Assembly (NCBI GenBank): GCA_020438665.1
Contig: JAGQUE010000544.1
Span: 1-6,442, forward strand
Length of the DNA: 6,442 nt
Origin: Nocardioidaceae bacterium
GTDB taxonomy: Bacteria > Actinomycetota > Actinomycetes > Propionibacteriales > Nocardioidaceae
Direction: 5' to 3'
Both the position numbers and the translations under genes were made by a program. Each line of letters begins with the position of its first letter. Position 1 is the stretch's first letter. The notes below the pieces were generated by a model that worked only from the letters and a program-made list of their open reading frames with translations, made no database searches and was not told the origin of the DNA. Below are positions 4,922-6,442 of this stretch, piece by piece.

Positions 4922-6344
4922 CGGCGGCTGGCCGGCCCGTGTAGGCAACCCCGAGTCTGACGAGGGCCCACAGGACGCCGGTGCCTGCGGTCGCGATGAG
5001 CGCCATGCCGAGGTCGGGCGAGAATGTCAGGATCGTGCCGATCGGCGTTCCGAACGAGCGCGGCACCAACCGCATGATGACCCATGCGGCGACCAGGGTG
5101 GTGACCAGCGGGAACCACAGGCTGAACAGGCCGAAGGCCCCCGACTTGGCGCGAATCGCGGCACGGTGCCACCAGGCCCAGATCATGCTCAGCACATAGC
5201 CGAACGGGAGCAGCACCAGGGACAGGAACAAGGCCTTCTGGGGAAGGCGTGAACCCGTCCCTGCGTCGTCGAGGCCCAGCGCCTTCGCCGTGATGCCGTT
5301 GCGCAGCGATGCGGTCTCGCCGAACCCCAGCCCGCTGCCTGCGTTGACGAGCACGACGACCCCCTTCCTCTCGGAGGGCATCATCGTGGCGATCGTTTCA
5401 AAGCCGGGGCTCGTCCCCGTGTGCCAGACGGTCGCATCGGCGGGGTCCACGAACCAGCCCAAGCCGTAGTACGGCGATGCAGAGCTGGCCGGCCGCATCA
5501 TCTCGACCTTCCCGGCGGCGCTGAGCACGTCGTCGCGGCCGTTCATCATCATCTCCAGGTAGCGCGCGAGGTCGTTGGCGCTCGCGACGATCCCCCCTTG
5601 CGGAGCCGTGCCGCGATCGGTCCGGTTGTCGGAGAGCGGCCGCTTGGTGCCGAACCACGGTCGATGTCCCGTCGCCATGGACTCGTGGATCGCGCCATCG
5701 GCAACGAAGCTGTTCTCCATGCCGACCGGGTCGAGGATGTTCTCGCCAACGTAGCTCTGGAACTGCTGCCCGCTGACGACCTCGATGACGCGACCGAGGA
5801 TCTCGTAGTTCGCGTTGGAGTACTCCCACGTCTGACCTGCCGCGTGGTCCGGTGTCACATCGGCGAGCCGCTCGACGCGCCGGGCGAGCTCGTCCGGCCC
5901 ACCGGTGACGTCGGCACGCGAGCTGTTTCCCTGCAGCGTGGAGAACCCGCTCGTGTGGCTGAGGAGCTGCCGGATCGTGATGGCGCCGGACGGGCGACCC
6001 GAGAAGATGTCGAGATAGTCCGAGACCGGCCCGTCCAGGTCGACCTTCCCCGCCTCGACCAACTGCATGACCGACAGTGCCGTGAAGCTCTTGGAGATCG
6101 AGCCCGTCAGGAAGGGAGTGTCCGGCGTGACCTTGTCGTCACCCCCTCGCCGCAGGACGCCCCGCGCGCCCACCTCGGTGATGTCGCCGTCGGTCACCAC
6201 TGCGTAGGCCAGGCCCGGCGCTCCGGACGCGGCCATCTCGCGGTCGATGACATCGTCGATGGACCCGGCCGGCGCACGCGCGGGGAAGGCCGCACCAGCT
6301 CCAAGCAGTACGAGGACCGCGATCAGCACCCGCGACGTCATCAT
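4899..6344 (-). CDS. Exported serine hydrolase (beta-lactamase/PBP-like) with C-terminal membrane helices
   Basis: Read from the ATG at 6344 this is 481 residues. A signal peptide or anchor (hydrophobic 6-20, AFPARAPA to 26) leads into a PF00144-type serine hydrolase domain at about 30-360. All three active-site motifs are present: S82-I-S-K85 (SxxK, nucleophile S82), Y175-S-N177 (YxN) and H308-T-G310 (the KTG-equivalent HTG). Family-typical LLSHTSGF (127-134) is also present. Residues 371-392, about 403-425 and 445-467 are three hydrophobic helices, so the catalytic domain would sit outside and be tethered to the membrane. Relatives include D-Ala-D-Ala peptidases, esterases and EstB-like enzymes; HTG instead of KTG argues against a classical beta-lactamase. 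The start is uncertain: a GTG at 6431 with a strong Shine-Dalgarno would add 29 polar residues ahead of the signal sequence. The 3' end overlaps the propeller gene. Nothing visible indicates its substrate. Confidence 0.88.
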   Translation of the reverse strand: MMTSRVLIAVLVLLGAGAAFPARAPAGSIDDVIDREMAASGAPGLAYAVVTDGDITEVGARGVLRRGGDDKVTPDTPFLTGSISKSFTALSVMQLVEAGKVDLDGPVSDYLDIFSGRPSGAITIRQLLSHTSGFSTLQGNSSRADVTGGPDELARRVERLADVTPDHAAGQTWEYSNANYEILGRVIEVVSGQQFQSYVGENILDPVGMENSFVADGAIHESMATGHRPWFGTKRPLSDNRTDRGTAPQGGIVASANDLARYLEMMMNGRDDVLSAAGKVEMMRPASSASPYYGLGWFVDPADATVWHTGTSPGFETIATMMPSERKGVVVLVNAGSGLGFGETASLRNGITAKALGLDDAGTGSRLPQKALFLSLVLLPFGYVLSMIWAWWHRAAIRAKSGAFGLFSLWFPLVTTLVAAWVIMRLVPRSFGTPIGTILTFSPDLGMALIATAGTGVLWALVRLGVAYTGRPAAVTGPAAR

Positions 6345-6428
6345 CTCCCGGCTTGAGAACTTCCACGGGCGAGCCTGCTCCACGGCCGCCCGCTCGGGCT
6401 GACCACCGCCGGGGTCCCCGGACGGGTC

Positions 6429-6442
6429 CACATCACCCTCCC
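6429..6442 (-). promoter_or_regulatory. Strong Shine-Dalgarno with alternative GTG start for the hydrolase
   Basis: At the right edge, minus strand, GGGAGGG (6442-6436) is followed by TGAT and a GTG at 6431 in frame with the hydrolase. This is the best ribosome-binding site in the window. In contrast, the ATGs at 6344 and 6341 have GGGAG touching or nearly touching them, too close for normal spacing. Between 6345 and 6428 I see no separate gene. The longer form puts 29 polar residues before the signal sequence, which is unusual. The same bases may instead include the end of an upstream gene not in the window. Confidence 0.4.

Noticed and set aside
3851..4948. A 365-codon open frame on the minus strand opposite the propeller gene
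   Set aside because: Its composition is Arg/Pro/Gly/Asp-rich with no domain, while the plus-strand frame has a signal peptide, a Shine-Dalgarno and structured strand patterns.
4899..6344. Hydrolase as a beta-lactamase resistance gene
   Set aside because: The HTG motif in place of KTG, the three C-terminal membrane helices and the lack of mobile-element context fit a housekeeping PBP-like or esterase-like hydrolase better.
5421..6356. A 311-codon open frame on the plus strand across the hydrolase gene
   Set aside because: It is antisense to a gene with all catalytic motifs intact. Its translation is Arg/Asp/Gly-rich without recognisable motifs, as expected of GC-rich shadow frames.
1..6442. 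A new defence or mobile multi-gene system
   Set aside because: The genes are on alternating strands, mostly with separate promoters, belong to unrelated families and show no repeats, integrase or attachment sites. Nothing ties them into one system.

Overview
The window is GC-rich throughout, with compact gene spacing, GTG starts and several start codons that sit a few bases after a TAnnnT-type -10 element. Together with the gene families present (PPK2, CynX/NimT-type transporter, DUF2505 protein, an actinobacterial HNH variant), this points to a high-GC actinobacterium. A Nocardioidaceae-like organism such as Nocardioides or Aeromicrobium is my best guess, but that is inferred from gene content and no phylogeny was run. 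I see no tRNA, rRNA, CRISPR array, insertion sequence, integrase or prophage gene. It looks like ordinary chromosome.

Layout from left to right. (1) The 5' part of a class-I-like polyphosphate kinase 2 gene (ppk2) runs leftward off the window edge. (2) A 38-bp divergent gap separates it from a rightward 12-helix MFS transporter of the CynX/NimT type, followed 46 bp later by a hemerythrin-like HHE protein. (3) Converging on hemerythrin, with an 8-bp gap, is a leftward gene for a small four-helix membrane protein of unknown function. (4) An 82-bp divergent gap separates that gene from a rightward small HNH protein whose first catalytic-type His is replaced by Cys. (5) Next come a rightward DUF2505 (SRPBCC-fold) gene with a good Shine-Dalgarno, a perfect hairpin behind its stop, and a rightward gene for a secreted, probably beta-propeller protein. 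(6) The 3' end of that gene overlaps by 23 bp, tail to tail, a leftward gene for an exported serine hydrolase (class C beta-lactamase/PBP-like fold) with three C-terminal membrane helices.

The genes do not form one clear pathway. Most appear to be single-gene units with their own promoter. The most coherent signal is regulatory: three genes carry an identical TAGGCT hexamer 6 to 8 bases before a GTG start, consistent with leaderless transcripts, and two more genes have weaker versions at the same 6-base spacing. The genes with clear Shine-Dalgarno sequences (DUF2505, the propeller protein, possibly the hydrolase) are all in the right half. I did not find a convincing novel multi-gene system. 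The most interesting single items are the His-less HNH protein, the acidic residues buried in the small membrane protein, and the leaderless promoter pattern.
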